Origin: Bradyrhizobiaceae bacterium Ga0074131 | Lineage (GTDB): Bacteria > Pseudomonadota > Alphaproteobacteria > Rhizobiales > Xanthobacteraceae | Direction: 5' to 3' | DNA length: 64,000 bases | NCBI GenBank assembly: GCA_001464035.1 | Contig: LNEC01000008.1 | Span: forward strand, 154,331-218,330 | Notes under the pieces: generated by a model | Told to the model about the DNA's origin: nothing | Seen by the model: the letters and a program-made list of their open reading frames with translations, nothing else | Database searches by the model: none | Made by a program: the position numbers and the translations under genes | In this document: one piece after another, positions 18,617 through 27,314 of the stretch | Layout of the letters: each line of letters opens with the position of its first letter | Numbering within the stretch: the first letter of the stretch is position 1

Positions 18617-20707
18617 TTACCCCGGCTGCGCGTGGAAAAACTCGAAAATCTTGCGGGCACTTTCGGCGCTGACCCCCGGAACCTTGCCGAGATCGGCGAT
18701 CGAGGCCCGTTCGATTTCCTTCAAGGTTCCGAAATGGTGCAGCAAGGCACGTTTCCGTGACGGACCGATGCCGGGGATCTCCTGCAGGCCGGCCTCGCGA
18801 ATGTCCTTCTTGCGCAGCTTGCGGTGCGAGCCGATTACGAAGCGATGCGCCTCGTCGCGCAGTCGCTGGATGAAATACAGCACTGGATCTCGCGGCTCCA
18901 GCTTGATCGCCTCGCGGTCCGGCATGAACAGGGTTTCGCGGCCGGCGTCGCGGTCCGGTCCCTTGGCCACCGCCAGCAGCGCGACCTGCGTCAGCCCAAG
19001 GCCGGCGAAAATCTCCCTCACGGCGTTGAGTTGGCCGCGGCCGCCGTCGATGACGACGAGGTCGGGCCATTGCGGAAACGAATCGTCGTCCGCTTTGGCT
19101 ATCGCGGCATCGCCTTCCGCAGCCGGCGCCAGCAGGCGTTTGAAGCGGCGCTGCAGCACCTCGCGCATCATCGCATAGTCGTCGCCCGGCGTGAGACCTT
19201 CGGACCGGATGTTGAACTTGCGATACTGGTTCTTGATGAAGCCGTCCGGCCCGGCCACGATCATGGCGCCGACCGCGTTGGTGCCCTGGATGTGGCTGTT
19301 GTCGTAGACTTCGATCCGCTTCGGCAGATGCGGCAAACCGAGCGTGCCGACCAGCCCTTGCAGCAGCCGGCTCTGGGTCGCGGTATCCGCCAGCTTGCGG
19401 CCCAGCGCCTCGCGCGCATTGGTGAGCGCGTGCGCGATCATCTCCTTCTTCTCGCCACGCCGGGGCGTCGTCACCTCCACCTTGAATCCGGCCTTGATCG
19501 ACAGCGCATCGGCCAGCAGTTCGCATTCCTCGATGGCGTGGGACAGCAGAATGAGCTTCGGCGGCGGCTTGTCGTCGTAGAACTGGGCGAGGAAGGAGGC
19601 AAGCACCTCCTCCGGGGTGAAGGATTTCTCGGCGCGGGGAAAATAGGCGCGGTTGCCCCAGTTCTGTCCGGTGCGAAAGAAGAACACCTCGATGCAGGAA
19701 TAGCCGCCCTCCTGATGGATGGCGAATACGTCGGCTTCCTCCACGGTGCGCGGATTGATGCCCTGCTGCGACTGGATCGCGGACAATGCCGCGAGCCGGT
19801 CGCGGTACAGGGCGGCGGTCTCGAAGGCGAGTTCTGCCGAGGCCTTTTCCATTTCGCCGGCGAGCTGTTGTTTCACCGCGCGGCTGCGGCCGGACAGAAA
19901 ATCCGTCGCCTCGTGCACCAGTTCGGTATAGCCGGGGAAATCGATCTCGCCGGTACAGGGCCCCGAACAGCGCCGGATTTGGTAAAGCAGGCAGGGCCGG
20001 GTACGGCTTTCGAAGAACGCGTCGGTGCAGGAGCGCACCAGAAAGGCGCGCTGCAGCGCCGTGATGGTGCGGCCGACCGCGCCCGCCGAGGCGAACGGTC
20101 CGAAGTACCGCCCAGGGCGCGACTGCGCGCCGCGATGTTTCAGGATCTGCGGCGCCCAATGGTCGCCGGTGATCAGGATATAGGGAAACGATTTGTCGTC
20201 GCGCAGCTGCACGTTGAAGCGCGGCCGCAGCTGCTTGATCAAATTGGCTTCCAGCAGCAGCGCTTCGGTTTCGGTCGTGGTCGACACGATCTCGACCGTC
20301 GCGGTGGCCGCGATCATGCGCAGAATGCGCGCCGGCTGGGGCGCCGCGACGCGGGCATAGGAGGAGAGCCGCTTGCGGACGTTTTTCGCCTTGCCGACAT
20401 AGAGTACGTCGCTGGCGGCGTTCAGCATGCGGTAGACGCCGGGAGACGTCGGGGCATGGCGCACCGCCTGCTCGATCGCGGCGTGGCCGGATGCCAGCCG
20501 GCCTTCCGGCAGCGATTCGCCTGCCTCGTCCGGGATCTCCGGTAGTCGCGCCTCGTCGTCCTCTTCGGCGCCTGACGTCGCGGGGTCGATATCCTCCGGC
20601 GCCGAGTCCTGCCGCGGCAGATCCACATGCCCGGAGTCCTGCCCGGGACCGCTGCGCGTCGTCCGCGGGGCTGCAACCTTGGGATTGTCGGTCGAATCGT
20701 GATCCAT
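18617..20707 (-). CDS. uvrC: UvrABC excinuclease subunit C
   Basis: UvrC makes both incisions around DNA lesions in nucleotide excision repair. The protein is 696 residues from the ATG at 20707 ([10 protein letters not shown]). An acidic, apparently disordered extension of about 80 residues comes first. The GIY-YIG nuclease domain follows ([10 protein letters not shown]...[10 protein letters not shown]), then the UVR motif for UvrB contact (residues about 285-320), the RNase-H-like endonuclease domain, and a C-terminal helix-hairpin-helix pair ([17 protein letters not shown] and [14 protein letters not shown]). It is followed by pgsA, as in many Proteobacteria. No LexA-type box was found in its 269-bp upstream gap, which it shares divergently with the porin gene. 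Confidence 0.96.
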   Translation of the reverse strand: MDHDSTDNPKVAAPRTTRSGPGQDSGHVDLPRQDSAPEDIDPATSGAEEDDEARLPEIPDEAGESLPEGRLASGHAAIEQAVRHAPTSPGVYRMLNAASDVLYVGKAKNVRKRLSSYARVAAPQPARILRMIAATATVEIVSTTTETEALLLEANLIKQLRPRFNVQLRDDKSFPYILITGDHWAPQILKHRGAQSRPGRYFGPFASAGAVGRTITALQRAFLVRSCTDAFFESRTRPCLLYQIRRCSGPCTGEIDFPGYTELVHEATDFLSGRSRAVKQQLAGEMEKASAELAFETAALYRDRLAALSAIQSQQGINPRTVEEADVFAIHQEGGYSCIEVFFFRTGQNWGNRAYFPRAEKSFTPEEVLASFLAQFYDDKPPPKLILLSHAIEECELLADALSIKAGFKVEVTTPRRGEKKEMIAHALTNAREALGRKLADTATQSRLLQGLVGTLGLPHLPKRIEVYDNSHIQGTNAVGAMIVAGPDGFIKNQYRKFNIRSEGLTPGDDYAMMREVLQRRFKRLLAPAAEGDAAIAKADDDSFPQWPDLVVIDGGRGQLNAVREIFAGLGLTQVALLAVAKGPDRDAGRETLFMPDREAIKLEPRDPVLYFIQRLRDEAHRFVIGSHRKLRKKDIREAGLQEIPGIGPSRKRALLHHFGTLKEIERASIADLGKVPGVSAESARKIFEFFHAQPG

Positions 20708-20849
20708 CGGCCGAATACTTAAGCGCTGGGGCCGTGCGTCGCTAGCGGGGTGGCGGGGACGGCAGCCTCCGTCGCCACCGATGCCGATCCGCGCCTCGAA
20801 CCCCGACCGTAACACTTCCTTAAGAATGCTGAGCGGGCGGTAACCGATC

Positions 20850-20865
20850 TTAACAACCCTTTAAC
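20850..20865 (+). promoter_or_regulatory. Candidate CtrA-binding box (TTAA-N7-TTAAC)
   Basis: TTAACAACCCTTTAAC fits the full CtrA consensus with exact 7-base spacing. It lies 112 bp upstream of the porin start and 143 bp upstream of the divergent uvrC start. CtrA is the cell-cycle master regulator of alphaproteobacteria. Prediction from motif only. Confidence 0.45.
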
Positions 20866-20976
20866 CTAAAACTCTCGATAAATCTCATCAGAAAAAGAGC
20901 GAGTTCCGTAACCATGACTCGCGTCGCGCCCGCCTCTGGCGAAGCGAGGGTCACGGCAGTTGCGTCGGAGAGTACG

Positions 20977-21585
20977 ATGAAAAAGATTGCATCGGGCGCG
21001 GTGGTGCTGGTCGCCCTGGGTTGGACCGGTTCCGCGCACGGCGCCGACATGAATTACGGCGCGCGCGCTCCCTATACCGTCAACCAGCCGTGGAACGGTG
21101 CCTATCTCGGCGTCAACCTCGGCTACGCCTGGGGATATGTCCACAACAATCCGACCGAGCCGTCGGGGCTCGCAGGCGGCGTGCAGGCCGGATACAATTG
21201 GCAGACCGGACCGTGGGTGTTCGGCGCCGAGGGCGACATCCAGGTGACCGGCGCCAATGATACCTTCGCGCCCTGGAAATTCTCCAATCCGTGGTTCGGC
21301 ACGGTGCGCGGCCGGGTCGGCTACGCCTTCGACAACATCATGTTGTTCGGCACTGGCGGTCTGGCATTCGGCGAACTGCGCGGCGAGACCTTCGGGCTCT
21401 CGGAAAGCCATACCAGGGCCGGCTGGACCGTAGGCGCCGGCACCGAATTCGGCCTGACCGAGAAGTGGAGCGCCAAGGTCGAATATCTCTATGTCGATCT
21501 CGCCGACTCCAACTTCACCATCACCGGCGCGCCGAACGGCTACCGGTTCGGCGTGCTGCGCGCCGGCCTGAACTATCGCTTTTGA
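20977..21585 (+). CDS. Outer-membrane beta-barrel porin-family protein (Omp31/RopB-like)
   Basis: A 202-residue small outer-membrane protein. The start is the ATG at 20977 (MKKIASGAVV), giving a signal peptide cleaved after SAHGAD; an open frame further upstream has no signal-peptide logic. The mature part alternates aromatic and polar residues in strands typical of the eight-stranded OmpA-like barrel: WNGAYLGVNLGYAWGYV, AGYNWQTGPWVFGAEGDIQ, TVRGRVGYAFDNIMLFGTGG, VGAGTEFGLTEKWSAKVEYLYVD. It ends in NYRF with the terminal Phe needed for BAM recognition. It is monocistronic, with a strong terminator 42 bp downstream and a CtrA-like box upstream. Confidence 0.92.
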   Translation: MKKIASGAVVLVALGWTGSAHGADMNYGARAPYTVNQPWNGAYLGVNLGYAWGYVHNNPTEPSGLAGGVQAGYNWQTGPWVFGAEGDIQVTGANDTFAPWKFSNPWFGTVRGRVGYAFDNIMLFGTGGLAFGELRGETFGLSESHTRAGWTVGAGTEFGLTEKWSAKVEYLYVDLADSNFTITGAPNGYRFGVLRAGLNYRF

Positions 21586-21626
21586 GAACAAGAAGCTTCT
21601 GAGAACAAAAAACGCTACTGCAACCT

Positions 21627-21656
21627 CCCGGCCGTTTCGCGGCCGGGATTTTTTTT
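21627..21656 (+). terminator. Intrinsic terminator of the porin gene
   Basis: An 8-bp GC stem CCCGGCCG/CGGCCGGG (21627-21634 and 21640-21647) with loop TTTCG is followed by ATTTTTTTT. It stands between the convergent porin and cold-shock genes. Confidence 0.9.
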
Positions 21657-21700
21657 GGTGCGCTGTCATCAAGCGCGGCCTTGACGATGAACGAAACTTT

Positions 21701-21916
21701 TCAGGAAGAAATCACCAGATTGACCGCCTTCGGCCCCTTGCCTTTCTTGTCGGGTTCGACCTCGAAGGCGATGCGCTGTCCTTCGGTCAGATCCTTCAAC
21801 CCGGCACGCTCCACAGCGGTGATGTGGACGAACACATCGCGGCCGCCATCATCGGGTTTGATAAAGCCGTAGCCCCGTTCTCCGTTGAAGAACTTGACGA
21901 TCCCAGTCATGGCCAT
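21701..21916 (-). CDS. Cold-shock domain protein
   Basis: A 71-residue CspA-type single-stranded nucleic-acid-binding protein acting as RNA chaperone. The RNP1 motif appears as ERGYGFIKPDDGG (residues about 13-25) and RNP2 as DVFVHITAV (about 27-35). It starts MAMTGIVKFFN at 21916; an ATG two codons in is also possible. It is convergent with the porin gene. No long structured leader is evident in the 278-bp gap upstream. Confidence 0.96.
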   Translation of the reverse strand: MAMTGIVKFFNGERGYGFIKPDDGGRDVFVHITAVERAGLKDLTEGQRIAFEVEPDKKGKGPKAVNLVISS

Positions 21917-22194
21917 CGGGAAACTCCTCCCCCGTACTGCACCGCCGCTACGCGCCGCCAGCGCGTATCAGCCCGACCGGACATTCGCTGCCGGAAAGCA
22001 GGGCCACTGTGCGGATTAGGCTGCACCGCCGATCCGTCTTGAAATTATCCGAGGCCTCGTCACTCCGCCGCTACCATACGGAAGCGGAACGTAAAGCCAG
22101 TCCCAATGATACCAAGCATAATATAGTTCCCGGCAGATTGCCTACCGTTCAAATTGCACGTTGCGACGCGTCAAACCGGCGGAGGTTCTGGACG

Positions 22195-23055
22195 CTAGGG
22201 TCTGGGCGCCTCGAGCCTGAACCGGCCGGCGCCGCCCTGGCCGAGCGGCTTTTCCAGTTCCGGAAGGATAGCCTTCAACTCGCCGATCAGCGTCCATGGC
22301 GGGTTAACGATCAGAAGACCGGCCGAGATCAGGCCGGGGGATGCGGCCTGTGGCGCGACGCTGAATTCGAGCCGCAGGCATTTCGCCAGCGGCGTGGCGC
22401 CGCCGGCCACCTCGGCGACATGCCGCGCCAGACCGTCGGTGGCGCGCCGGCTTTTCACCGGGTACCACAGCAAATAGCTGCCGGTCGGCCACTTCGCGAA
22501 GGCTTCGGCAAAGCCTGCGGCCATCCGTTCGAACTCGTCCTTCTGCTCGAACGAAGGATCGATCAGGACCAGGCCGCGCCGCTCCTTCGGCGGCACGAAG
22601 GCCGGCAGTGCGGTCCAGCCGTCGAGGTCGACCACCCGGGCCTGGGTATCGCGTCGCAGCGCGTCGATCAGGCGCTTGCGTGCCTTCGCCTCGACCTCGC
22701 AGGCGGTAAGGCGATCCTGCGGCCGCAGCAGCGCCCGCGCGATCAGCGGCGACCCCGGATAGGCCACGAGCGCGGGCTGTGGATTGAAGGCCCTGACAAT
22801 ATCGAGATAGGGTCTTAGCAGCAGCTCGGTTTTTTCCGAGAACCGCGCCTGCATGATGCGGGCGATGCCGGTCAGCCATTCGCCGCCCCGGCGCGCTTCC
22901 TCGGAGGTCAGGTCGTAGACCCCGGCGCCGGCATGGGTGTCGATGACGCGAAACGCCGCCGGTTTTTCCTGCAGATAGGTGAGCATCCGCACCAGGACGA
23001 TGTGCTTGATGACATCGGCGAAGCCGCCGGCGTGAAAGGCGTGACGGTAATTCAT
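22195..23055 (-). CDS. rlmJ: 23S rRNA (adenine2030-N6)-methyltransferase RlmJ
   Basis: RlmJ methylates A2030 of 23S rRNA with S-adenosylmethionine. The protein is 286 residues. The N-terminal signature MNYRHAFHAGGFADVIKHI is strongly diagnostic, followed by VIDTHAGAGVYDL for SAM binding. The catalytic motif, DPPYE in E. coli, reads LIDPSFEQKDEF here, so the second Pro is Ser and Tyr is Phe; the rest of the family pattern is intact. It is monocistronic. A repeat element lies just upstream. Confidence 0.95.
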   Translation of the reverse strand: MNYRHAFHAGGFADVIKHIVLVRMLTYLQEKPAAFRVIDTHAGAGVYDLTSEEARRGGEWLTGIARIMQARFSEKTELLLRPYLDIVRAFNPQPALVAYPGSPLIARALLRPQDRLTACEVEAKARKRLIDALRRDTQARVVDLDGWTALPAFVPPKERRGLVLIDPSFEQKDEFERMAAGFAEAFAKWPTGSYLLWYPVKSRRATDGLARHVAEVAGGATPLAKCLRLEFSVAPQAASPGLISAGLLIVNPPWTLIGELKAILPELEKPLGQGGAGRFRLEAPRP

Positions 23056-23094
23056 TGAGCAGGACTTGAGGCCAGTTCGAGAAGACGCCCACGT

Positions 23095-23220
23095 CTTCTA
23101 CGCGTCATGGCCGGGCTTGTCCCTGCCACCCACGTCTTTGACGGCAGAGCCCGGATGAGCCCTGGATATCCGGGGCGCCTCAAGTTTACACCGTTAGCGT
23201 AGCCATGCCCGGGCATGAGG
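23095..23220. repeat. Degenerate palindromic intergenic repeat region
   Basis: The 172-bp gap between rlmJ and the RNase T2 gene contains GCGTCATGGCCGGGCTTGTCCC, then CCCGGATGAGCCCTGGATATCCGGGG and CATGCCCGGGCATG, several overlapping GC-rich inverted repeats. The first string matches a dispersed bradyrhizobial repeat type known to me from memory. No gene is supported here. Confidence 0.55.
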
Positions 23221-23227
23221 CCCGGAA

Positions 23228-23932
23228 TCAGCCGCCCCGCATCGGCGGCATCACCACCTCTTCGCGCCGGCAGGCGCGGCGGTCGGTTTCCTCGCAGGCG
23301 CGGAACTGGAGATCCTTGCTGAGGCAGATCCGCACTTCGCTGAGCCGCTTCCTGCCGCAGACCACCGCGATCGCCGAGGCGCTCAGACCGGGATTGACCT
23401 TGATGAAGGCTTCCTCGATCTCGGCCGGCGCAACGGTCTTTTCGGCGGACAATTCGAGATATTCCGGCGGAATTTTCACCGCGGCGCGCGCCTTGCGGGT
23501 GGTTTCGAAATAGGCCCGGGCGCCGAGCCCGGAGCAGGTGCCGTGCTTGTCCCATTCGGCAAAGATCAGCCCGGGCGCCGGCATCAGATCCAGCATCGAC
23601 GTCATGATATTGCGATCGAGCCGCGGCGACGGCCGCTGGCAATAATTGGGAAAGCCGCGCTCATATTGCGGCCACAAGCCGTGGACCACGAAGGAATAGG
23701 GCCGGCCGCACTGGATCTGCTGCGAACGCCCGTTATTGCCGCGCTCCGCCGCCTCCTCGCAGTAGGAAGGCGACCACGACAACGCGAGTACGTAAAAATC
23801 GAACTCGCCAGGGGCATTCTGCCGGTGATCCTGCGCCGATGCGGTCCCCGCCAACCCCGTCAGGGCGGCCGCGGCAAGCAGACCCACAGAAATCACAACC
23901 CGCGAAATCCAGACCCGTGAAAAACGCAACAT
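23228..23932 (-). CDS. Secreted ribonuclease T2 family endoribonuclease
   Basis: A 234-residue exported RNase that cleaves single-stranded RNA via a 2',3'-cyclic intermediate. The start is the ATG at 23932 (MLRFSRVWISR); longer in-frame starts up to 24115 disrupt the signal peptide, which is cleaved near GTASAQ. Active-site segment CAS1 is present as SFVVHGLWPQ and CAS2 as FAEWDKHGTC, with both catalytic His plus Glu and Lys. Six or more Cys in the mature part fit disulfide stabilisation. A LexA-like GTTC-N7-GTTC site lies 44 bp upstream. Confidence 0.93.
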   Translation of the reverse strand: MLRFSRVWISRVVISVGLLAAAALTGLAGTASAQDHRQNAPGEFDFYVLALSWSPSYCEEAAERGNNGRSQQIQCGRPYSFVVHGLWPQYERGFPNYCQRPSPRLDRNIMTSMLDLMPAPGLIFAEWDKHGTCSGLGARAYFETTRKARAAVKIPPEYLELSAEKTVAPAEIEEAFIKVNPGLSASAIAVVCGRKRLSEVRICLSKDLQFRACEETDRRACRREEVVMPPMRGG

Positions 23933-24237
23933 GACAAGGCCCCCATGGATCGGCCCGCAGTATACCAGGAAATCGGAACATTTCAAGAACAAAATATGAA
24001 GGTTGATAACGAGATCAAGCCCGGACCCGTCGTGGCGTCCCTCGGCGGTGCACGGCAGAGTCTGGGCAAAAATCGCGAAAACAACCCCATGCAAAGATAG
24101 ACCCGGCCGCCGCACCCATGCCGCTGCGTCCGGTAAGAGACGAAAAATGCTACGTTTTCACGGTTCCAACCAAATCTCGTCCCGCTTCTGGGGAGGCCAG
24201 ATGTGGGACGATCGTCCAAAAAACTAAAGGGGACAGT
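23933..24237. other. Intergenic region, no gene supported
   Basis: 305 bp upstream of the RNase T2 gene and downstream of an exported-protein gene. It has a LexA-like site at 23976-23990 and AT-richer promoter-like DNA around 23970-24010. No coding sequence with a plausible start and composition was found. Confidence 0.5.
23976..23990 (-). promoter_or_regulatory. Candidate LexA/SOS box upstream of RNase T2 gene
   Basis: On the minus strand GTTCTTGAAATGTTC fits the alphaproteobacterial LexA consensus GTTC-N7-GTTC exactly and is 44 bp from the start codon. With eight fixed bases, about one such match is expected by chance in 64 kb, so position is the main support. Confidence 0.3.
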
Positions 24238-24705
24238 TCAGGGCCGGGCGGCCTTGCAGCCGGGATTGTAGGCCCAGTTGCGGTCGAGCCCGGTGACGCA
24301 CCATTCGACGCCCTGGCCGAAGCCGGCAAAGCCGCCGTCCTCGATCAGCGAATAGTGCACCTGGCGCATCTTGCCGTCGCTCAGCAGCACGTCGGCGCTG
24401 CAATAGCGGCGCGGGATGCTGTCGGACTGCCAGGGCCGGAACGCGGTTTCGCGGATCGCGCCGTAGGCGGTGATCTTGAGCGAGGAATTCCAGTAGGTGC
24501 TCTCTTTTTCCCAGAACTGGTTGGTGATGGTACCGAGCGCCGCTTCGCACTCCCTGAGCCGACCGTCATAGCGGGGACCGGACAGCCAGAAATTCAGTTC
24601 CAACGGACTGGCGGCCTGCGCCGGCTGGCCTAACGCCGACAGCCCCAGGATAGCGCCAAGCGCGGCGCCGGCGGGTCGTTTCAGGGATTTGAAAAAGTCG
24701 CGCAT
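24238..24705 (-). CDS. Conserved hypothetical exported protein
   Basis: A 155-residue protein of unknown function. It begins MRDFFKSLKRPAG and has a signal peptide (GAALGAILGLSALGQPAQA, cleavage near residue 31). The mature part contains four Cys (in LRECEAAL, RRYCSADVL, VEWCVTG and NPGCKAARP), consistent with two disulfides in a small periplasmic protein. The stretch ADVLLSDGKMRQVHYSLIEDGGFAG looks beta-rich. No family is recognised with certainty; similar small proteins are widespread in Bradyrhizobium (recollection). Monocistronic by spacing. Confidence 0.75.
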   Translation of the reverse strand: MRDFFKSLKRPAGAALGAILGLSALGQPAQAASPLELNFWLSGPRYDGRLRECEAALGTITNQFWEKESTYWNSSLKITAYGAIRETAFRPWQSDSIPRRYCSADVLLSDGKMRQVHYSLIEDGGFAGFGQGVEWCVTGLDRNWAYNPGCKAARP

Positions 24706-24868
24706 GGGTCATCCGCCGGGTGTTCCAACGTGGGGACGGTGCCGTGAAGCCCGCATGAGGTCAAGTGCAGCGCGGCAACACCTGGCGATAACTCGGCCGT
24801 CGGCCGTCGGCCGTTCTTTTCACAGCGGCCGGTCCGCCTTAAGGTGCCGCCAGCCAAGGGAGTCTGCG

Positions 24869-25162
24869 ATGCGAATGATTGGGGCTGCGAGCCTGGTTGC
24901 GATCTACGGAATGCTGGCGTGCGCGCCGGCGCAGGCCCAATGGGGCGTGCCGCCGTTCAAGGGCAACGACACCGGCGGCATCATCGCCTATTCGCTGGCG
25001 ACGCGGGCCGACATCCGCGCCATGGCGATCGATCACTGCGCGGGTTACGGCAAGGTGGTGAAATTCCTTGGCGTGCAGCCCCACGATGGCGGCTACATTT
25101 CGTTCGCCTGCCGCTGGGTGCCGTATGGCGCGGTGGACCGGCCGCTGCGCACGCTCTACTGA
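24869..25162 (+). CDS. Small exported hypothetical protein
   Basis: A 97-residue protein. The start is the ATG at 24869 (MRMIGAASLV) preceded by AAGGGAG; the longer open frame upstream has no signal-peptide structure. Signal peptide cleavage is expected after CAPAQA. The mature portion (about 75 residues) has two Cys, in IDHCAGYGK and SFACRWVPYG, suggesting one disulfide. Function unknown. It lies 47 bp upstream of the DUF3617 gene on the same strand, so the two may form an operon of small periplasmic proteins. Confidence 0.75.
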   Translation: MRMIGAASLVAIYGMLACAPAQAQWGVPPFKGNDTGGIIAYSLATRADIRAMAIDHCAGYGKVVKFLGVQPHDGGYISFACRWVPYGAVDRPLRTLY

Positions 25163-25209
25163 ACCGGCCGGTCCCGCCTGTCGGCAGTCGTTAACAGGGA
25201 GTGCGCAGC

Positions 25210-25755
25210 ATGATGCGGCAGTCCGTTTCATTCGCAACGATCGCTTGTCTGATGGTCGCCGTTCCGGCGCCCGATGCCGGCGCGGTGGAACTGCCGGTGC
25301 GCAAGGCGGGTCTCTGGGAAATGAGGACGATGCAGGCGGGTTCGGCGACGCCCGAGATGACGATGCAGCAATGCACCGACGCGACCACCGACAAGGAAAT
25401 GAGCACGTCCTTCTCGCCGGCCTCGCAAGAGATGTGTTCCAAGCAGGACATCCAGAAGACCGCGACCGGCTATGTCACGGATTCCGTATGCTCCGTGGCG
25501 GGCATGTCGATTACGTCGCATTCCGAGATCACGGGCGATTTTAATTCCGCCTACACCGTCAAATCGACATCGAACACAAAGGGCGGTCCAGCCGGCATGG
25601 CGCGCGATTCAACCACGGTCATCGAGGCGAAGTGGCTGGGGGCCTGCAAGTCCGGTCAGAAGCCCGGCGACATCGTGATGCCCGGCGGCATCAAGATGAA
25701 CATCAAGGACATGGAGAAGCTGAAAGGCATGATGCCGAAGCAGCTGCCGAGGTAG
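25210..25755 (+). CDS. DUF3617 family periplasmic protein
   Basis: A 181-residue exported protein. The family signature is seen as PVRKAGLWEMRTMQ near the mature N-terminus, MTMQQCTDATTDKEM, then paired Cys (EMCSKQDI, DSVCSVAG), SHSEITGDFNSAYTVKS and AKWLGACKSGQKPGDIVMPGG at the C-terminal part. Signal peptide is residues 1 to about 28. The ATG at 25210 is chosen because AGGGAG lies about 10 bases ahead; a GTG at 25201 would add three residues. DUF3617 has no assigned function but is common in Alphaproteobacteria. Confidence 0.88.
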   Translation: MMRQSVSFATIACLMVAVPAPDAGAVELPVRKAGLWEMRTMQAGSATPEMTMQQCTDATTDKEMSTSFSPASQEMCSKQDIQKTATGYVTDSVCSVAGMSITSHSEITGDFNSAYTVKSTSNTKGGPAGMARDSTTVIEAKWLGACKSGQKPGDIVMPGGIKMNIKDMEKLKGMMPKQLPR

Positions 25756-25762
25756 GTCGCTT

Positions 25763-25905
25763 TTCTTACCTCTCCCGCTTGCGCGCGCAGCGCGGGTGGG
25801 GGCTCCATCCGCGAGTCCGAGTGTGAGTGGCCCCCACCATAGCCGATGCTTCGCATCGGCGTTCTCTCGTCAAGAACTGCGGCCGCAGGCCGCCTATGCT
25901 CTCCC
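25763..25905. repeat. Palindromic repeat with several hairpins
   Basis: CTTACCTCTCCCGCTTGCGCGCGCAGCGCGGG opens the element. GATGCTTCGCATC and CTGCGGCCGCAG form further hairpins, and GTGGGGGCTCC is partly repeated in inverse as GTGGCCCCCAC. It fills the gap between the convergent DUF3617 and histidine-kinase genes and may act in termination. Confidence 0.6.
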
Positions 25906-25915
25906 CCGCACTGAC

Positions 25916-27304
25916 CTACACCGGTATCCGCACCGCGGCACGCAGCCCGCCCATCGGGCTGTCGGCGAGCGTGATGTCGCCGCCGTGCGAACGGGCGATG
26001 TCGCGGGCGATCGCCAGCCCCAGGCCGGTGCCACCCTCGTCCTGATTGCGGGCGTCGTCGAGCCGCAGGAAAGGCTTGAACACCTCCTCGCGCATGTGGG
26101 CGGGAATGCCCGGGCCGTCGTCGTCGATCGTGACCGTGAGATAGCGGTGGTCGCGGTGGCCGGTGATCGAGATCGCGTTGGCGTGCCGCGCCGCGTTGGA
26201 GACGAGGTTGGCGAGGCAGCGCTTGAACGATGCCGGCTTCACCGTCACGACAGGCAGGCCGTGGAATGTCACGGTCGCAGCGTGGCCGTTGCGCTCGGCG
26301 TCGCTGCGCAATTCCTCCAGCGCCAGCGTCATGTCGGTCGGCTGCGCATGCTCGCCGCTGTCGCCCCGCGCGAACGCCAGATAGGCCTCGAGCATGCCGG
26401 CCATCTCGTCGACGTCCTTGCGCATGCCGTCGACCTCGGGGCTGTCGCCGATCAACGCCAGCTCCAGCTTGAAGCGCGTGAGAATCGTGCGCAGATCGTG
26501 GCTGACGCCTGCCAGCATTGCGGTGCGCTGTTCGATCGAACGCTCGATGCGCGCCTTCATCTCGAGGAAGGCGTGGGCGGCGCGGCGCACTTCGCGTGCG
26601 CCGCGGGGGCGGAAATTCGGCACCTCGCGGCCCTTGCCGAAACTTTCCGCGGCGTCGGCCAGCCGCAGGATCGGCTTGATCTGGTTGCGCAGGAACAGCA
26701 CCATGACGATGAGCAGGATCGACGAGGTCCCCAGCATCCAGAAAATGAAGATCTCCGAATTCGACGCATAGGCCGCGCTGCGCTTCGCGAACACCCGCAT
26801 CACCGCATCGTCGAGCCGGATGCGGATTTCCACCAGATTGGAGCGGCCGACGGTGTCGATCCAGAACGGTCTCGCGATCTGGCGGCCGAGCTGCACCGAC
26901 AGCGTCTGGTCGAGCAGCGAGAAAAACGGTTTCGGGCCGGGCGGCGGCAGGTCGCCGACGGGGAGGAAATCCACCACCAGCCCAAGCCGCTGGTCGGCGA
27001 TGCGACGCAGCTGCGTGCGGTCCTTGTCCTGCGGATACACCTTGTAGACGTCGATAAGGGTGGCGACATCGGCCACCACGGCGGCGGACAACCGCCGCGT
27101 CACCGTGTTCCAGTGCCTCTCCATGAACACGAATGCCACCACCGACTGCAGCACCACCATGGGCACGATCATGATCAGCAGCGCGCGGGCGTAGAGCCCG
27201 GTCGGCATCCAGCTCTTGAAGGCGTTGCCCATCCAGCCATTGGCGGCGGAGACGCGCCCAGCGGCGGAGCGGATCAGCGTGAGGCCGGTGTCGAGCGTGC
27301 TCAT
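25916..27304 (-). CDS. EnvZ-type sensor histidine kinase
   Basis: A 462-residue inner-membrane kinase; start ATG 27304 (MSTLDTGLTL), 10 bp after the stop of the response-regulator gene. A first membrane helix near residues 40-60 (ALLIMIVPMVVLQSVVAFVF) and a second near 180-200 (FIFWMLGTSSILLIVMVLF) enclose a periplasmic domain of about 120 residues. HAMP follows (NQIKPILRLADAAESFGKG), then the HisKA box AMLAGVSHDLRTILTRF with the phospho-accepting His, and HATPase_c with N box NLVSNAARHA, G1 DDDGPGIP and G2 GGTGLGLAI. Partner is the OmpR-type regulator upstream. The stimulus is unknown. Confidence 0.95.
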   Translation of the reverse strand: MSTLDTGLTLIRSAAGRVSAANGWMGNAFKSWMPTGLYARALLIMIVPMVVLQSVVAFVFMERHWNTVTRRLSAAVVADVATLIDVYKVYPQDKDRTQLRRIADQRLGLVVDFLPVGDLPPPGPKPFFSLLDQTLSVQLGRQIARPFWIDTVGRSNLVEIRIRLDDAVMRVFAKRSAAYASNSEIFIFWMLGTSSILLIVMVLFLRNQIKPILRLADAAESFGKGREVPNFRPRGAREVRRAAHAFLEMKARIERSIEQRTAMLAGVSHDLRTILTRFKLELALIGDSPEVDGMRKDVDEMAGMLEAYLAFARGDSGEHAQPTDMTLALEELRSDAERNGHAATVTFHGLPVVTVKPASFKRCLANLVSNAARHANAISITGHRDHRYLTVTIDDDGPGIPAHMREEVFKPFLRLDDARNQDEGGTGLGLAIARDIARSHGGDITLADSPMGGLRAAVRIPV

Positions 27305-27314
27305 ACAGGTTTGC

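Noticed and set aside
17916..20159. A minus-strand open frame of about 750 codons covering pgsA and part of uvrC
   Set aside because: Only its last 205 codons encode a known protein (PgsA). The rest is the wrong frame of uvrC.
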